Shown here: positions 1-8,001 of the stretch, in pieces
Position numbering within the stretch: position 1 is the first letter of the stretch
Layout of the letters: each line of letters begins with the position of its first letter
Source of the DNA: JAWCLZ01 sp037443105
Lineage (GTDB): Archaea > Halobacteriota > JAWCLZ01
Direction of reading: 5' to 3'
Assembly (NCBI GenBank): GCA_037443105.1
Contig: JBBIOZ010000027.1
Coordinates: forward strand, 1-18,225
DNA: 18,225 nt
Translations under genes and position numbers: made by a program
The notes under the pieces: generated by a model
Told to the model about the DNA's origin: nothing
Seen by the model: the letters and a program-made list of their open reading frames with translations, nothing else
Database searches by the model: none

Positions 1-367
1 ATATCTTTATGTTCAGGTCATCGGAACTCATTTCTTCCCTCCACAACTTCTTAATTATACTTGCAATGTTTATTCTTTGATTCAATGCTGCATTTAAATC
101 ACTCTTCAAATAAGCAACTTCTGTATTAAGCTTGCTTAAATTACTCTGAAGTTCTTCAATGCGATCTAAAAGTGAAAGAGTTTGCTTTAGTACTGGGTCT
201 ATGCAAGCTATTTTGTTTTCCAGCTCATATTGATGTTTCTTTTGATCCAGAATTTCGCTTCTCAATTCAATTATTCCTTGCTCAAGTTTTGCAAGGCGCT
301 GCGTGAATGCATCCAAATCATGCTTGGCACTCTTGGAGGATTTTTCCAAAACCTGCATCCAAACCAT
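1..367 (-). CDS. Coiled-coil protein, N-terminal part (runs off left edge)
   Basis: Reading the minus strand from an ATG at 367 gives an uninterrupted 122-codon frame that leaves the window at position 1. The protein starts MVWMQVLEKSSKSAKHDL and is almost entirely charged/leucine heptad-like sequence with motifs such as FTQRLAKLEQ and LLDRIEELQSNLSKLN, so it should form a long coiled coil. No transmembrane segment, signal peptide or catalytic motif is visible. A second ATG at 358 is an alternative start. A TATA-like element at 391-400 lies about 24-33 bp upstream of 367, which suggests a nearly leaderless transcript. I do not recognise a family. The rest of the protein lies outside the window, so a domain could follow. 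The frame is real with fair confidence because of the long coiled-coil pattern and the well-placed promoter. Confidence 0.65.
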   Translation of the reverse strand, partial: MVWMQVLEKSSKSAKHDLDAFTQRLAKLEQGIIELRSEILDQKKHQYELENKIACIDPVLKQTLSLLDRIEELQSNLSKLNTEVAYLKSDLNAALNQRINIASIIKKLWREEMSSDDLNIKI

Positions 368-390
368 CCCTAATTATATATTCAAGTATT

Positions 391-400
391 AGTATAAATA
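391..400 (-). promoter_or_regulatory. TATA-like promoter of the coiled-coil gene
   Basis: On the minus strand this reads TATTTATACT. It is the best TATA-box match just upstream of the ATG at 367, at the distance expected for an archaeal promoter feeding a very short leader. This is inferred from position and composition only. Confidence 0.4.
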
Positions 401-406
401 ACTTTT

Positions 407-922
407 TTATGATGATTTTTTAAATAGAAAATGGTTTTTAAATAGAAAAACAGCTACTGCTATCACTGTGATAAATGCAGCGATAATTGCATAGCTTTCC
501 TCGCTCAAGATTATTGAGAACTTTTCCTGGCTAAATGGATAGAAAAGCATGATTCCATCAGCAGAAGTAAGCTGCATTATACTATCCTCAATATTTCTAG
601 CCAAGCTTTCATTTGCCACAATTTGATTCGCTAGATCTTTAATCGTATGCCTTGAATTGTCAAAAAGAAAAACATCCAGCAGTGAATGCGACCAGAAGCC
701 GATTAGAACTGGCTTGAAAAAAGCTGGATTTTGAATTGCAATTAAAAGTGCGAATGCAAGCAGAATAATGGGTGCGTGAAGCTCGCTTCGATGCTCCCAG
801 AGCATATCGATATCAGGCAGCAGACTTGAAATCAATCCCAGCGCTAGGCTATTCCTACTCGCTCTTGGAATCAGAATAAAACTTAGAGTAATGGCAAATA
901 GCAAATGGGAGATCCAGTCCAT
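407..922 (-). CDS. YdjM/DUF457-type membrane-bound metal-dependent hydrolase
   Basis: This is a membrane protein of about 171 residues. It opens with DWISHLLFA, followed by LLPDID near residue 37, an HRSELHAP segment, and HSLLDVF near residue 80. This series of His/Asp motifs between hydrophobic segments is the signature of the YdjM (LexA-binding inner-membrane hydrolase-like) family, in which the His and Asp residues are thought to bind metal. Four or so membrane segments are visible, the last near the C-terminus (AIIAAFITVIAVAVFLF). I chose the ATG at 922 over the TTG one codon upstream. A TATA-like element about 28 bp upstream implies a leaderless message. Substrate and physiological role are unknown for the family. 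It is not obviously part of the metal operons to its right. Confidence 0.75.
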   Translation of the reverse strand: MDWISHLLFAITLSFILIPRASRNSLALGLISSLLPDIDMLWEHRSELHAPIILLAFALLIAIQNPAFFKPVLIGFWSHSLLDVFLFDNSRHTIKDLANQIVANESLARNIEDSIMQLTSADGIMLFYPFSQEKFSIILSEESYAIIAAFITVIAVAVFLFKNHFLFKKSS

Positions 923-940
923 CAATATTATAATTATAAA

Positions 941-1530
941 TCAAGCTATATAGTTTACCTTCGATTCCTTTGGAAGAGCATAGGAAAAGGCACATCTAAA
1001 TCCCACATCTCTCATAGCAATATATGGGGGGTGATTCAATATAGATGCAGGTGGTATGCTCCTTAGGACGATTGAAGGACCCACCTCTATTGATCTTCTC
1101 GGTAAAAGGCGGAGTTGTATCATCATATCCTGATTCCAAGCTATTGCATTTATCTTTAGAAAACTCATTTCCCCAGGGATAAATTCTCCTATCAATGCCC
1201 CTTGCAGCTTTTTCCCACCCTCTGCTTGTAGGCAGTCTCTTCCCAGCCCAGGAGCAATACGCATTTGCCAAATACCAGTTCACATTTGTGACTGGATGAT
1301 TCGGTTTTACATCAGCCATTGCTTTGAAGTAGCGATATAACAATGGAGAAAATTTAGTTTCCCACAAATAGCAGAAAATCTCTATTTGTCACAGGATATT
1401 TATCGAGAAGTTGTAATCAATCACCTCCTCACTCTTTTCAATGCCAAATAGAAATGGCCAGCTGGATCAGTACCATTACCCTACCCACTCTATCCACAAT
1501 CTCCTTCTTCATTTTTGCCCAGCTTTGGAT
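941..1530 (-). pseudogene. Decayed formylglycine-generating-enzyme-like (SUMF1/FGE-sulfatase domain) gene
   Basis: Fragments of one FGE-sulfatase domain lie in order but in different frames. From right to left on the minus strand I see MVLI, then PAGHF (frame shift), then FLFGIEKSEEVIDYNF (shift), then DKYPVTNRDFLLFVGN and a stop. A further frame gives NHPVTNVNWYLANAYCSWAG, KRLPTSRGWEKAARG, YPWGNEF and RGGSF (996-1367). The last part, MRDVGFRCAFSYAL, continues in another frame (941-1264) after a G6 run near 1026-1031. About 30 residues normally found between the KCN..SG..TTP segment and RGGS, including the GNVWEW motif, are absent. With at least four frame breaks plus a deletion, this cannot make a functional enzyme. 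Homologues install formylglycine in sulfatases or act as FGE-like domains in other enzymes. The intact parent's exact role is unknown. Confidence 0.8.
945..956 (-). promoter_or_regulatory. TATA-like promoter of the YdjM-type gene
   Basis: The minus strand reads AAACTATATAGC here, centred about 28 bp before the ATG at 922. That spacing fits an archaeal TATA box with transcription starting at or next to the start codon. It overlaps the 3' end of the FGE-like pseudogene. Confidence 0.4.
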
Positions 1531-1706
1531 TTGAATTTACAGTATTCTCTCAATCTCACTTATAATCTGCGCTTGCTGGATTCATCTGCGAAGTAAATAG
1601 CCCCTGATTTATGGCTCCTTGAAACGATGTTCTTTACAGTTTAAGAGCCAACGCTTGGAGCTTGGAATTCTCAGCATAGATGTAACAGCGCTAACTTCGA
1701 AAACTT

Positions 1707-1913
1707 TTATTCTGCGCCTCTCAGCTTTGAAAGTGCTGCCTTTAAATATTCACTTGATTTATCCATCTGCTCAGCAGCTAGAGAGATATCTCTCGCTACC
1801 TCATTAAACTGCTCTGCTTTCTCAGCCCAGCTTCGAAAACTCTTGCTATGCTCAGCATTATGCTCCACCCAGTGCTCAAGCAAGACCTTGAGCTTTTCAA
1901 TCTCAGCTTTCAT
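1707..1913 (-). CDS. Small helical His-rich protein, end of the CobN-like operon
   Basis: A 68-residue all-helical protein beginning MKAEIEKLKVLLEHWVEHNA. Its N-terminal motif L-x-HW-x-EH-N-x-EH puts three His and several Glu on one helix, followed by AEKAEQFNEVARDISLAAEQM and a terminal helix. It is cytosolic, with no signal or membrane segment. The ATG directly follows the TGA of the DUF2149 gene, so the two are almost certainly translationally coupled. I have the impression that similar LxHWxEHNxEH mini-proteins accompany metal or corrinoid genes elsewhere, but I cannot verify this here. A metal-binding or adaptor role for the neighbouring ExbB/DUF2149 complex is inference. No enzymatic motif is visible. 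Confidence 0.75.
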   Translation of the reverse strand: MKAEIEKLKVLLEHWVEHNAEHSKSFRSWAEKAEQFNEVARDISLAAEQMDKSSEYLKAALSKLRGAE

Positions 1914-2252
1914 TCATTCACCCTCAGGAACATAGATTATCTCTCCTGTTTCAAGTTTATAAGCAGTGCCAACTTTCTTCCCGGTGCCACTGGCAAGTTG
2001 CTCAGTTACATTCATCACTTTTATCTTCCTCCCCTCCTTCACTATCACCTGCATATTCTCCTTCCCAGGATTCTTAACAATGGTAACACTTTCCTCAGGA
2101 TTCAAGAGCTCTGAAATGTTGAAGGAAATGAGAAGAGCAACGAGAAATGCCAGAGCAAATACAAGAGCTACATCGAAGAGATTTGCCAAGCCACTCATAG
2201 GCTCATCCTCGTCCTCAAGTATCTCCTTCAATAAAATTTTAGACCTCTGCAT
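1914..2252 (-). CDS. DUF2149 family membrane protein (ExbD/TolR-like partner)
   Basis: A protein of about 112 residues matching the DUF2149 pattern: an acidic N-terminus (EDEDEPMSGLANLFDVALVF), one transmembrane segment (ALAFLVALLISF), and a C-terminal domain with KVMNVTEQLASGTGKKVG and TAYKLETGEIIYVP. The layout of a short cytoplasmic tail, one TM helix and a C-terminal outside domain is that of ExbD/TolR proteins. An ExbB-like gene is immediately upstream, ending at 2254, which supports pairing into an energy-transducing channel. The ExbD equivalence is inference. I prefer the ATG at 2252, just after the upstream TGA with GGTGAT in front. A TTG at 2264 and a GTG at 2261 are in frame but would overlap the upstream gene. 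Confidence 0.8.
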   Translation of the reverse strand: MQRSKILLKEILEDEDEPMSGLANLFDVALVFALAFLVALLISFNISELLNPEESVTIVKNPGKENMQVIVKEGRKIKVMNVTEQLASGTGKKVGTAYKLETGEIIYVPEGE

Positions 2253-2253
2253 C

Positions 2254-2874
2254 TCAATCACCAAGGATTTTCAAAGCATACTCCATATCGCTCAAATCTT
2301 GAGCATACCACCTACGCTTAATGGTGAAGATAACAAATCCAATTCCACCGATCAAAAGACCTACCACTGTTGTGGTAAAAGCAATCACAAGGTTAGAAGC
2401 CAGCTGCTGTATATTGCCAGCGGATAAACCAATTAAAGCTGGGCCCATGGGTATCAAAGTACCCATTAAACCAAGCATTGGCCCAATTCTAATTAAAAGC
2501 TTAGGCTTCTCAAGAGCAATGGCTATTTTAATCTCATAATCTTGAAGCAACTTTTCACCCTCTAGCGAGAATTTACTATTGCTTAGCAAATTCGATAGCT
2601 CTTGCATGAATTCCTTAAGCAAATCGTTAGACCCGGAGTTCATAAGCACCTCAGCTGCTCTACTCCATTCCCCTTCATTCAAAAACCCCTTCGCTCTTTC
2701 GCATCCCTCTCTCAGCCTCTCCATATCTCTATTCCTAGAGGCATACTCTGAGAGAAATGCACCTAATAGTATGAAGGAATAAGCTGCTAGCACAAGGAGT
2801 GCAATAACAACTGGATAGAGTAGTGAGGTTGAAACCATATATAGTGCAGTGGTTATAGCAGAGGATAGATCCAT
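2254..2874 (-). CDS. MotA/TolQ/ExbB family proton-channel subunit
   Basis: About 206 residues. There is a hydrophobic helix near the N-terminus (VVIALLVLAAYSFILLGAFL), a charged cytoplasmic loop (ASRNRDMERLREGCERAKGF and beyond), then two closely spaced helices. These helices carry the family hallmarks IGPMLGLMGTLIPMGPAL and LASNLVIAFTTTVVGLLIGG. In ExbB/TolQ these two helices line the proton pathway and couple ion flow to a partner protein. The frame is open 27 codons further upstream, but I chose the ATG at 2874: it has GGAGG eight bases upstream and overlaps the preceding gene by only 22 bases. Its partner should be the downstream DUF2149 protein. It may energise the CobN-like surface protein or DUF2162 transporter of the same operon; that is inference. 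Confidence 0.88.
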   Translation of the reverse strand: MDLSSAITTALYMVSTSLLYPVVIALLVLAAYSFILLGAFLSEYASRNRDMERLREGCERAKGFLNEGEWSRAAEVLMNSGSNDLLKEFMQELSNLLSNSKFSLEGEKLLQDYEIKIAIALEKPKLLIRIGPMLGLMGTLIPMGPALIGLSAGNIQQLASNLVIAFTTTVVGLLIGGIGFVIFTIKRRWYAQDLSDMEYALKILGD

Positions 2875-3554
2875 TTCACTCGCCTCCAATGCAATATAAA
2901 TCCAGTTGAAATGAGCAAGAGCATTGTAAAAATCGCGTACCACACCATATTCCATTCAATTTCAATCTCAGGTATAGCAACCTCTTTAGCCGCGAGATAA
3001 GCTGGAATTATTAAAATGGAGAGAATATAGAATAAGCCAGTGAATATCATTGCATTTCCCAATCGAGAGGGACTTCTTCCAAGCTTGCTTGCGAGAAGAG
3101 CTATTGAGGAAATAGTAATTATAAATATAAAGCCAGTGATAATCCCTATGAATAGCGTGCTAAAACTAGTTGTTCGAGAAAGCAGTAAACAAGCGAGGAA
3201 AATAGCAGCTAGGCAAGCTGGACAGGGAATCGCTAGCCAGATAAAAGTTTTCCTGGAGATATCACAGCCTTTAGCTATCCAATTTTTAACAGTATGCAAG
3301 CCCCCGTAGATCAAGCTAATTGCAATTACTAAGTGTAAAACAACGCCAAGTGCTAAAATTTGCTGCGTTAAATCAAGAGGAATAGCTGTTATAAAATAAC
3401 TCATTAAAATAGAGATAAGGAGATATAAAAGAGCAATGAAGCCAATCTCCCTTTTCCTCAAACTTGCAAAGCCACAGCCAACTCCAGCTTTAGCTGCGAG
3501 AATTGCCACGCTTAAGAGCACACCTATTGATATTAAAATTCCAATTTCAGTCAT
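2853..3554 (-). CDS. DUF2162 family putative transporter
   Basis: A 233-residue integral membrane protein with about seven hydrophobic segments. Conserved features of the DUF2162 family are visible: AKAGVGCGFA at residues 21-30, a His in LHLVIA (H74), CDISRKTF near 97-104, and a cysteine pair in PCPACL at 110-115. The Cys/His set within or near membrane helices suggests a metal-binding or redox-active transport path, though the substrate is not established. The ATG at 3554 is 5 bases after the stop of the CobN-like gene. The 3' end overlaps the ExbB-like start by 22 bases, so the genes are coupled. Its position between the CobN-like and ExbB genes points to a membrane component of the same machine. 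Confidence 0.85.
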   Translation of the reverse strand: MTEIGILISIGVLLSVAILAAKAGVGCGFASLRKREIGFIALLYLLISILMSYFITAIPLDLTQQILALGVVLHLVIAISLIYGGLHTVKNWIAKGCDISRKTFIWLAIPCPACLAAIFLACLLLSRTTSFSTLFIGIITGFIFIITISSIALLASKLGRSPSRLGNAMIFTGLFYILSILIIPAYLAAKEVAIPEIEIEWNMVWYAIFTMLLLISTGFILHWRRVKWIYPLL

Positions 3555-3559
3555 GCATA

Positions 3560-6421
3560 TTACGTCCCTTTAATCCAGTAGCCTATGCCAATAAGTATCA
3601 AGATTGCAATAACTGCTACGAGTCCTAGAAGTGGAGCTCCAGATATTGGAATTGCTGATTCAGGTTCTTTTTCCTCCATAATTCTGCCTGCAACTTCCTT
3701 TGCTGGACCAGTTTCCTCAACAGGCTTGGTTTCCTCAGGAGGCTTAATAGCTTCTTCACCTGCTTTTGGGATAGCAACTCCACTCTCTATAGCTGTTTCA
3801 TTCGCCTTTACTGGAGTTTCTATGGCTCTGCGCCACCCTCCAGTTCTATACTGCACTGCCTGCTCAAATGGCTGCTCCAGCTGCTGTTCAAGTGGAACTG
3901 AGAGAATGCCTGAGATATAATCATCTAAGAATGGATTGGCACAGGTGTGGGCACAGCAGGTTACACCGTATTCTTGCATAGATTTTTGATAAGCTTCAGC
4001 GATTGCTTTTCTAACATCTTCACTTGGACTCCAGTAGCCCTTTCTAATTGCTTCAAGCATTCTTGCTGCGATAGACTGCAAGGCATAGGGATTGTGCTGA
4101 TTAAACCACTCATTGAGACCTAAATTATATTTATCATTTACATAGATATCATACATCTCTTTCCATATGTAATCGCTCACAATATTTGGATCCATGACTT
4201 CCCATCCCCATAGATTTGCAAATCCATCTGCAATTTCCCTTGCACCTGCATATCCATGTTCCTGCATGCCCTTTATCCAATATGGATTGAAATATCTAGT
4301 GCGCAGTTCTCTGATAAGAAATTGACTCAATGTCTCTATTTTTGGATTCACTGGATTTCTGAGATTTGTTATATACATTTCAGGTGTTTCTCCCGAAATG
4401 GTTCTAACAGCAAGCCCAAGCCCGCCGAGAAACTCATAAGGGTGATCGGTATCCAGAATTCCATAGATATTCGAACTGCGACTGTATATTGCTACTTCTA
4501 TTCCATCTAGATTTTGTTTGAAAACATCGCTATATTGCTCGCCCCAGATATTCACTCCATACACGTGACTCATCGTACCAATATAGAGATCTGCAAGTTT
4601 GCTTTCATTTTCCCAGGTATCGCTGCGATGAATAGCTGCTGGGAGACCAGTTCCCCATTTTCCATCAGGCGGTCCAAATATCCTAATCATTGAAAGATTA
4701 CTCGCCAAGGATTCATTATAATCATTTTCAATTAACCAAGCATATATCGCTTCTGCATTCTCCCTAATATAATTAGGAGAGTCATTGGCCATTGCAGAGA
4801 TGCATATTGACTCAGCTATTAATCTAACTTTATCAGGCCAATTATCTCGATATACCCCGGTGATAGTAACCACAACATCTATCCTTGGCCTCTTTAACTC
4901 ACTCATTGGAATAAGTTCAACTCCAGTTACCCTTCCACTTCTATCCCACTTAGGCTTAACACCTAGTAGATAGAGTATTTGAGACTCCATTATACCTTGA
5001 TGCTTCATTGTTTCTCCAGAGAAGAGCACAAAGCCTATTTTTCTTGGATAACTTCCAGTATAATTTAAATATTGAGATATTAATTGGTCTGCCAATTTCT
5101 TCCCCACATTCCACGCTGCCTGAGTTGGAACAATGGCTGGGTCGAAAGAGTAGAAGTTTCTCCCAGTTGGCAAGACATTTGGATCTCTTATAGGATCATT
5201 TCCTGGCCCTGGAGGTATATATTTTCCCTCAAGGGCTTGCAACGTTCTTGGGATTTCAATCACACAATTGATCAAATTTTCTGCATATTTTATGGAGAGA
5301 TTTAAATAATTCGTCAATTTATCCGAGGCATTTCCAATGACCTTATTTTGTGCCTCTATTGGGTTTGTTTTATTGATTATTACCTCCCATAAAAGCATTT
5401 TAACATGCTCATCCGAGAGATTCATCTTCTTGACATCTTCCTTAAATTCATATCCAAGCATGGATTTTGTCATAACAATTAAGCTCTCATTAGAGAGAGG
5501 TCTTCCCATGATATGCAAACCATATGGCATATACTCGCTCTTTAAATCCAAGAGATAGTCATGCAATTCTCCCAGAAACTCCTCAAATGCAGTTTCATTG
5601 CTAAGAGTTGCATTCAAATCGATACCTAAATCTTGATCTATTTCTAATTTCTTAGATATCTCTATGATCTCTTTTTTATATTCGTTTTTCAATGTTCCAT
5701 TTTCTGCTTGATCGTACAGCTTTATTAATTGCTCAAGATAGGATAGATTGCCATATAATCCAGATTCAGCTATTGGAGGTGTTAAATGGTCTATCATCAC
5801 TGCATTGCCCCTTCTCTTTGCCATAATTCCCTCGCCTATTCCATCCACAATATATGGATATACAACTGGGATGTCTTGAATCAAGATAGCTGGCCAACAA
5901 TCATCTCTAGATAATCCAACACCCTTACCAGGGAGCCACTCTTGAGTTCCATGCCTCCCCATTGAAATAATTGCATTCGCTTCAAATTCCTTTTTAAGCC
6001 AGAGGTAAAATGCTATATATTGATGGGTCGGCGGAATGGATTTATCGTGATATAAAGCTTTCATATTTTGCGCTGAAGCACGAGATGGCTGAGGCGCAAT
6101 CAATACATTTCCCAAGGAGATTTTTGGAATTACAATATACTTCCCAGTTTCATTTCCATAAACCATTATATCTCCAGGTGGCTCTCCCCATTGATTCACT
6201 ACCTCTCTTCTCTTGATCTCTGGAAGTTCATTGAACCATTTCAAATATTCATCTTCTGGTATTAATGCTACATCGTGGTTCTCAACCATTTTCTTCAATT
6301 CATCAGGCACCCATATACCGATATTCTTGCCTTGCTTTAGCACTAGATCTATCAATTCAGTGCTATTCGGCGTTTCCCCCATTGAGTATCCCTTTTCTTT
6401 CATAGCACTTAGCAAATTCAC
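3560..6421 (-). CDS. cobN: CobN-like surface protein, C-terminal reading frame
   Basis: This frame holds the main chelatase-large-subunit domain of the CobN/ChlH superfamily. Diagnostic stretches include MGRHGTQEWLPGKGVGLS near residue 153, PTGRNFYSFDP, SQYLNYTGSYPRKIGFVLFS, GPPDGKWGTGLPAAI and CCAHTCANPFLDDYISGIL near residue 825. It ends with a Pro/Glu-rich linker and a C-terminal membrane anchor (LLGLVAVIAILILIGIGYWI). Many N-x-S/T sequons occur, consistent with an extracellular glycoprotein. The nominal start is only a GTG. Homologous sequence continues upstream in the same frame to 6499 (IAIIYYAHEGKDSALIASYL), where it joins the N-terminal frame by a -1 shift at A8. Joined, the protein is about 1477 residues. 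CobN inserts cobalt into hydrogenobyrinate diamide in the cytosol. A secreted, anchored form more probably binds or loads a metal or tetrapyrrole outside the cell. The symbol marks family only. Confidence 0.85.
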   Translation of the reverse strand: MNLLSAMKEKGYSMGETPNSTELIDLVLKQGKNIGIWVPDELKKMVENHDVALIPEDEYLKWFNELPEIKRREVVNQWGEPPGDIMVYGNETGKYIVIPKISLGNVLIAPQPSRASAQNMKALYHDKSIPPTHQYIAFYLWLKKEFEANAIISMGRHGTQEWLPGKGVGLSRDDCWPAILIQDIPVVYPYIVDGIGEGIMAKRRGNAVMIDHLTPPIAESGLYGNLSYLEQLIKLYDQAENGTLKNEYKKEIIEISKKLEIDQDLGIDLNATLSNETAFEEFLGELHDYLLDLKSEYMPYGLHIMGRPLSNESLIVMTKSMLGYEFKEDVKKMNLSDEHVKMLLWEVIINKTNPIEAQNKVIGNASDKLTNYLNLSIKYAENLINCVIEIPRTLQALEGKYIPPGPGNDPIRDPNVLPTGRNFYSFDPAIVPTQAAWNVGKKLADQLISQYLNYTGSYPRKIGFVLFSGETMKHQGIMESQILYLLGVKPKWDRSGRVTGVELIPMSELKRPRIDVVVTITGVYRDNWPDKVRLIAESICISAMANDSPNYIRENAEAIYAWLIENDYNESLASNLSMIRIFGPPDGKWGTGLPAAIHRSDTWENESKLADLYIGTMSHVYGVNIWGEQYSDVFKQNLDGIEVAIYSRSSNIYGILDTDHPYEFLGGLGLAVRTISGETPEMYITNLRNPVNPKIETLSQFLIRELRTRYFNPYWIKGMQEHGYAGAREIADGFANLWGWEVMDPNIVSDYIWKEMYDIYVNDKYNLGLNEWFNQHNPYALQSIAARMLEAIRKGYWSPSEDVRKAIAEAYQKSMQEYGVTCCAHTCANPFLDDYISGILSVPLEQQLEQPFEQAVQYRTGGWRRAIETPVKANETAIESGVAIPKAGEEAIKPPEETKPVEETGPAKEVAGRIMEEKEPESAIPISGAPLLGLVAVIAILILIGIGYWIKGT

Positions 6422-7992
6422 TATGCTAGGGGCGACATCAAGATAGCTTGCAATGAGAGCACTATCTTTTCCCTCGTGCGCGTAGTAAATAATTGCAATT
6501 TTTTTTCCGAGTTATTGAGATGGCGAAGTTTCGCCCAAGATAATGTTCGTTCAGCTATCCAGTTTACTTGACTTTCAATTGGCTTCATCAAGAATGAATC
6601 ATAGGCTGGGTTATATTCTCTTCCACCCACCACAATAGACTCTATTTCGCCAGCGATCTCCATTATCATAATTTGATATGGGAAATAGTGCATTTCCATG
6701 CCCTGACTGCTATTCATCCACTCAGAAGGGGTCATTCTATAGAGTTCAATGCCATTGATCACTGGTACATTGAGAAATTCAATATATTTTGTTCTATATA
6801 CCAAGCTGCTTATTCCAGCCACACCCATTCCAAGGTCAATAATTGCATCAATCTTGGGTTCGTTATCTTTTGAAAAAATTTTAAGCGCATCTTCTCCATA
6901 CAGTATGCTTGGAGGGTATGCTGCAATTACATTTGCACCTCTTTCTTCAAGCGCTTTAATAACTGCATTCTCTATCTCAATTTCGATTGGATAGCGTCCG
7001 CTCCAGAATAGAATTCCGATGGTTATATTATTGGGATTATAGACGTGGTGTGTGCCATCATCACTTTCATACCACTCCAGATATTCGTCAAGTCTTTCGA
7101 AGATTCTATCTGCATTTGGATGATATATTCCTACTTTTGGAAGGGGTAATGGTTCTTCCACTTCGCCTTCTAATCCACAGAATTTAATGCCTAGATAATT
7201 AATTAGCCTCTTTATATTTTCCAGAGTTCTATTATCCCAGTATTGTTGAATATAGGGGTGCTCTGTTAGATTGACATTGCCTAACTCTGGATAAGTGCAA
7301 TGTATTGCAATTATTGAAGCATTTTTGTTCTTTGCCTTTGTAATCTCTGGTTCAATTATTTCCTTAGTAGGTTCATAGATCACTCTTTCCAAGAATATTA
7401 CATCATATTCGCTTAAATTTGGAACAGGGTAGTCATAGGGAGGCAGGAATTTATAGTGTAGAAAAACGCTTATATTTAAAATGCTACCATTAGAGGCTTT
7501 TTTGACAAAAGCTTCATCTGCCGGTGATAATAATAGAAATGCCACTTTGGGCTTCTCTCTTATCTCAATTCTAGGGGAATTAGCATTCAAGAGATGAGTA
7601 GAGCCATTCAATTCATAATTTAAAGTCGCGGAGTTATTCGAGATCTCGGTATCGCCATAGGTTTCATCAACAGATGCATTTAACGTAATTCTAATAATAC
7701 TGGCATTAACACTGCTCCAATTCCAAGTGATATTTCTCCCCTCTAGTGTTCCATTTTGGGAATCCCCTTTATAGATCAAACCATTTGGAAGACTATCTAC
7801 CATCGTTACATTGCTTGCATTTTCAGTGAAGTTCACTAAAATTGTGTAAGTGATATTTTCGCCGCGAGTTACATTGGTTTTATCCACGAATTTTTCCAGC
7901 GTAGTTCCAACAACTGGCATTGTAACCAAAATCAAGCTCAATATTGCTATCGATACAAGTTTTATGAGATTATTCCCCTGCATATATTTCAT
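6421..7992 (-). CDS. CobN-like surface protein, N-terminal reading frame (signal peptide + DUF11-like domain)
   Basis: The 523-residue frame begins with a signal peptide (LVSIAILSLILVTMPVVG). A DUF11-like beta domain covers roughly residues 33-140, with KTNVTRGENITYTILVNFT and VDSLPNGLIYKG. The N-terminal part of CobN follows from about residue 147 (KPKVAFLLLS, YDVIFLERVIYEP, ITIGILFWSGRYPI). About twenty N-x-S/T sequons are present, so it should be glycosylated outside the membrane. The last 25 residues, after NNSEKK, do not resemble the family. Moving back one base at the A8 run (6499-6506) restores the expected continuation. It either terminates here as a short secreted product or shifts to give the full anchored protein. 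The start is the ATG at 7992 or the ATG three codons on. It is divergent from nikR, behind a repeat-rich leader. Confidence 0.82.
   Translation of the reverse strand: MKYMQGNNLIKLVSIAILSLILVTMPVVGTTLEKFVDKTNVTRGENITYTILVNFTENASNVTMVDSLPNGLIYKGDSQNGTLEGRNITWNWSSVNASIIRITLNASVDETYGDTEISNNSATLNYELNGSTHLLNANSPRIEIREKPKVAFLLLSPADEAFVKKASNGSILNISVFLHYKFLPPYDYPVPNLSEYDVIFLERVIYEPTKEIIEPEITKAKNKNASIIAIHCTYPELGNVNLTEHPYIQQYWDNRTLENIKRLINYLGIKFCGLEGEVEEPLPLPKVGIYHPNADRIFERLDEYLEWYESDDGTHHVYNPNNITIGILFWSGRYPIEIEIENAVIKALEERGANVIAAYPPSILYGEDALKIFSKDNEPKIDAIIDLGMGVAGISSLVYRTKYIEFLNVPVINGIELYRMTPSEWMNSSQGMEMHYFPYQIMIMEIAGEIESIVVGGREYNPAYDSFLMKPIESQVNWIAERTLSWAKLRHLNNSEKKLQLFTTRTREKIVLSLQAILMSPLA
6499..6506 (-). 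other. A8 run forming a -1 slippery heptamer in the CobN-like gene
   Basis: On the minus strand the codons around this run are TCG GAA AAA AAA TTG, so the heptamer A_AAA_AAA lies exactly in the zero frame, the canonical -1 slippage phase. After a -1 slip the next codons read ATT GCA ATT ATT TAC TAC, which restores CobN homology without loss. A possible weak stem (GCAC...GTGC) lies about 20 bases downstream. The same picture would result from one missing base in a homopolymer. Confidence 0.7.
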
Positions 7993-8001
7993 ACATTATC
8001 T

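Noticed and set aside
941..1367. Two overlapping minus-strand frames (941-1264 and 996-1367) as separate small genes
   Set aside because: Each carries a different piece of the same FGE-sulfatase domain, so they are parts of one pseudogene.
1966..2427. A 153-codon plus-strand frame
   Set aside because: It lies opposite the DUF2149 and ExbB genes, with low-complexity composition expected of a shadow frame.
3585..3920. A 111-codon plus-strand frame opposite the CobN-like C-terminus
   Set aside because: Its Ser/Ile/Pro-rich sequence is the complement of the Pro/Glu linker and anchor codons; no independent signals.
3560..7992. Calling the CobN-like protein a cobaltochelatase for cobalamin synthesis
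   Set aside because: The signal peptide, DUF11-like domain, sequons and C-terminal anchor place it outside the cell, and no CobS/CobT or ChlI/ChlD genes are present.
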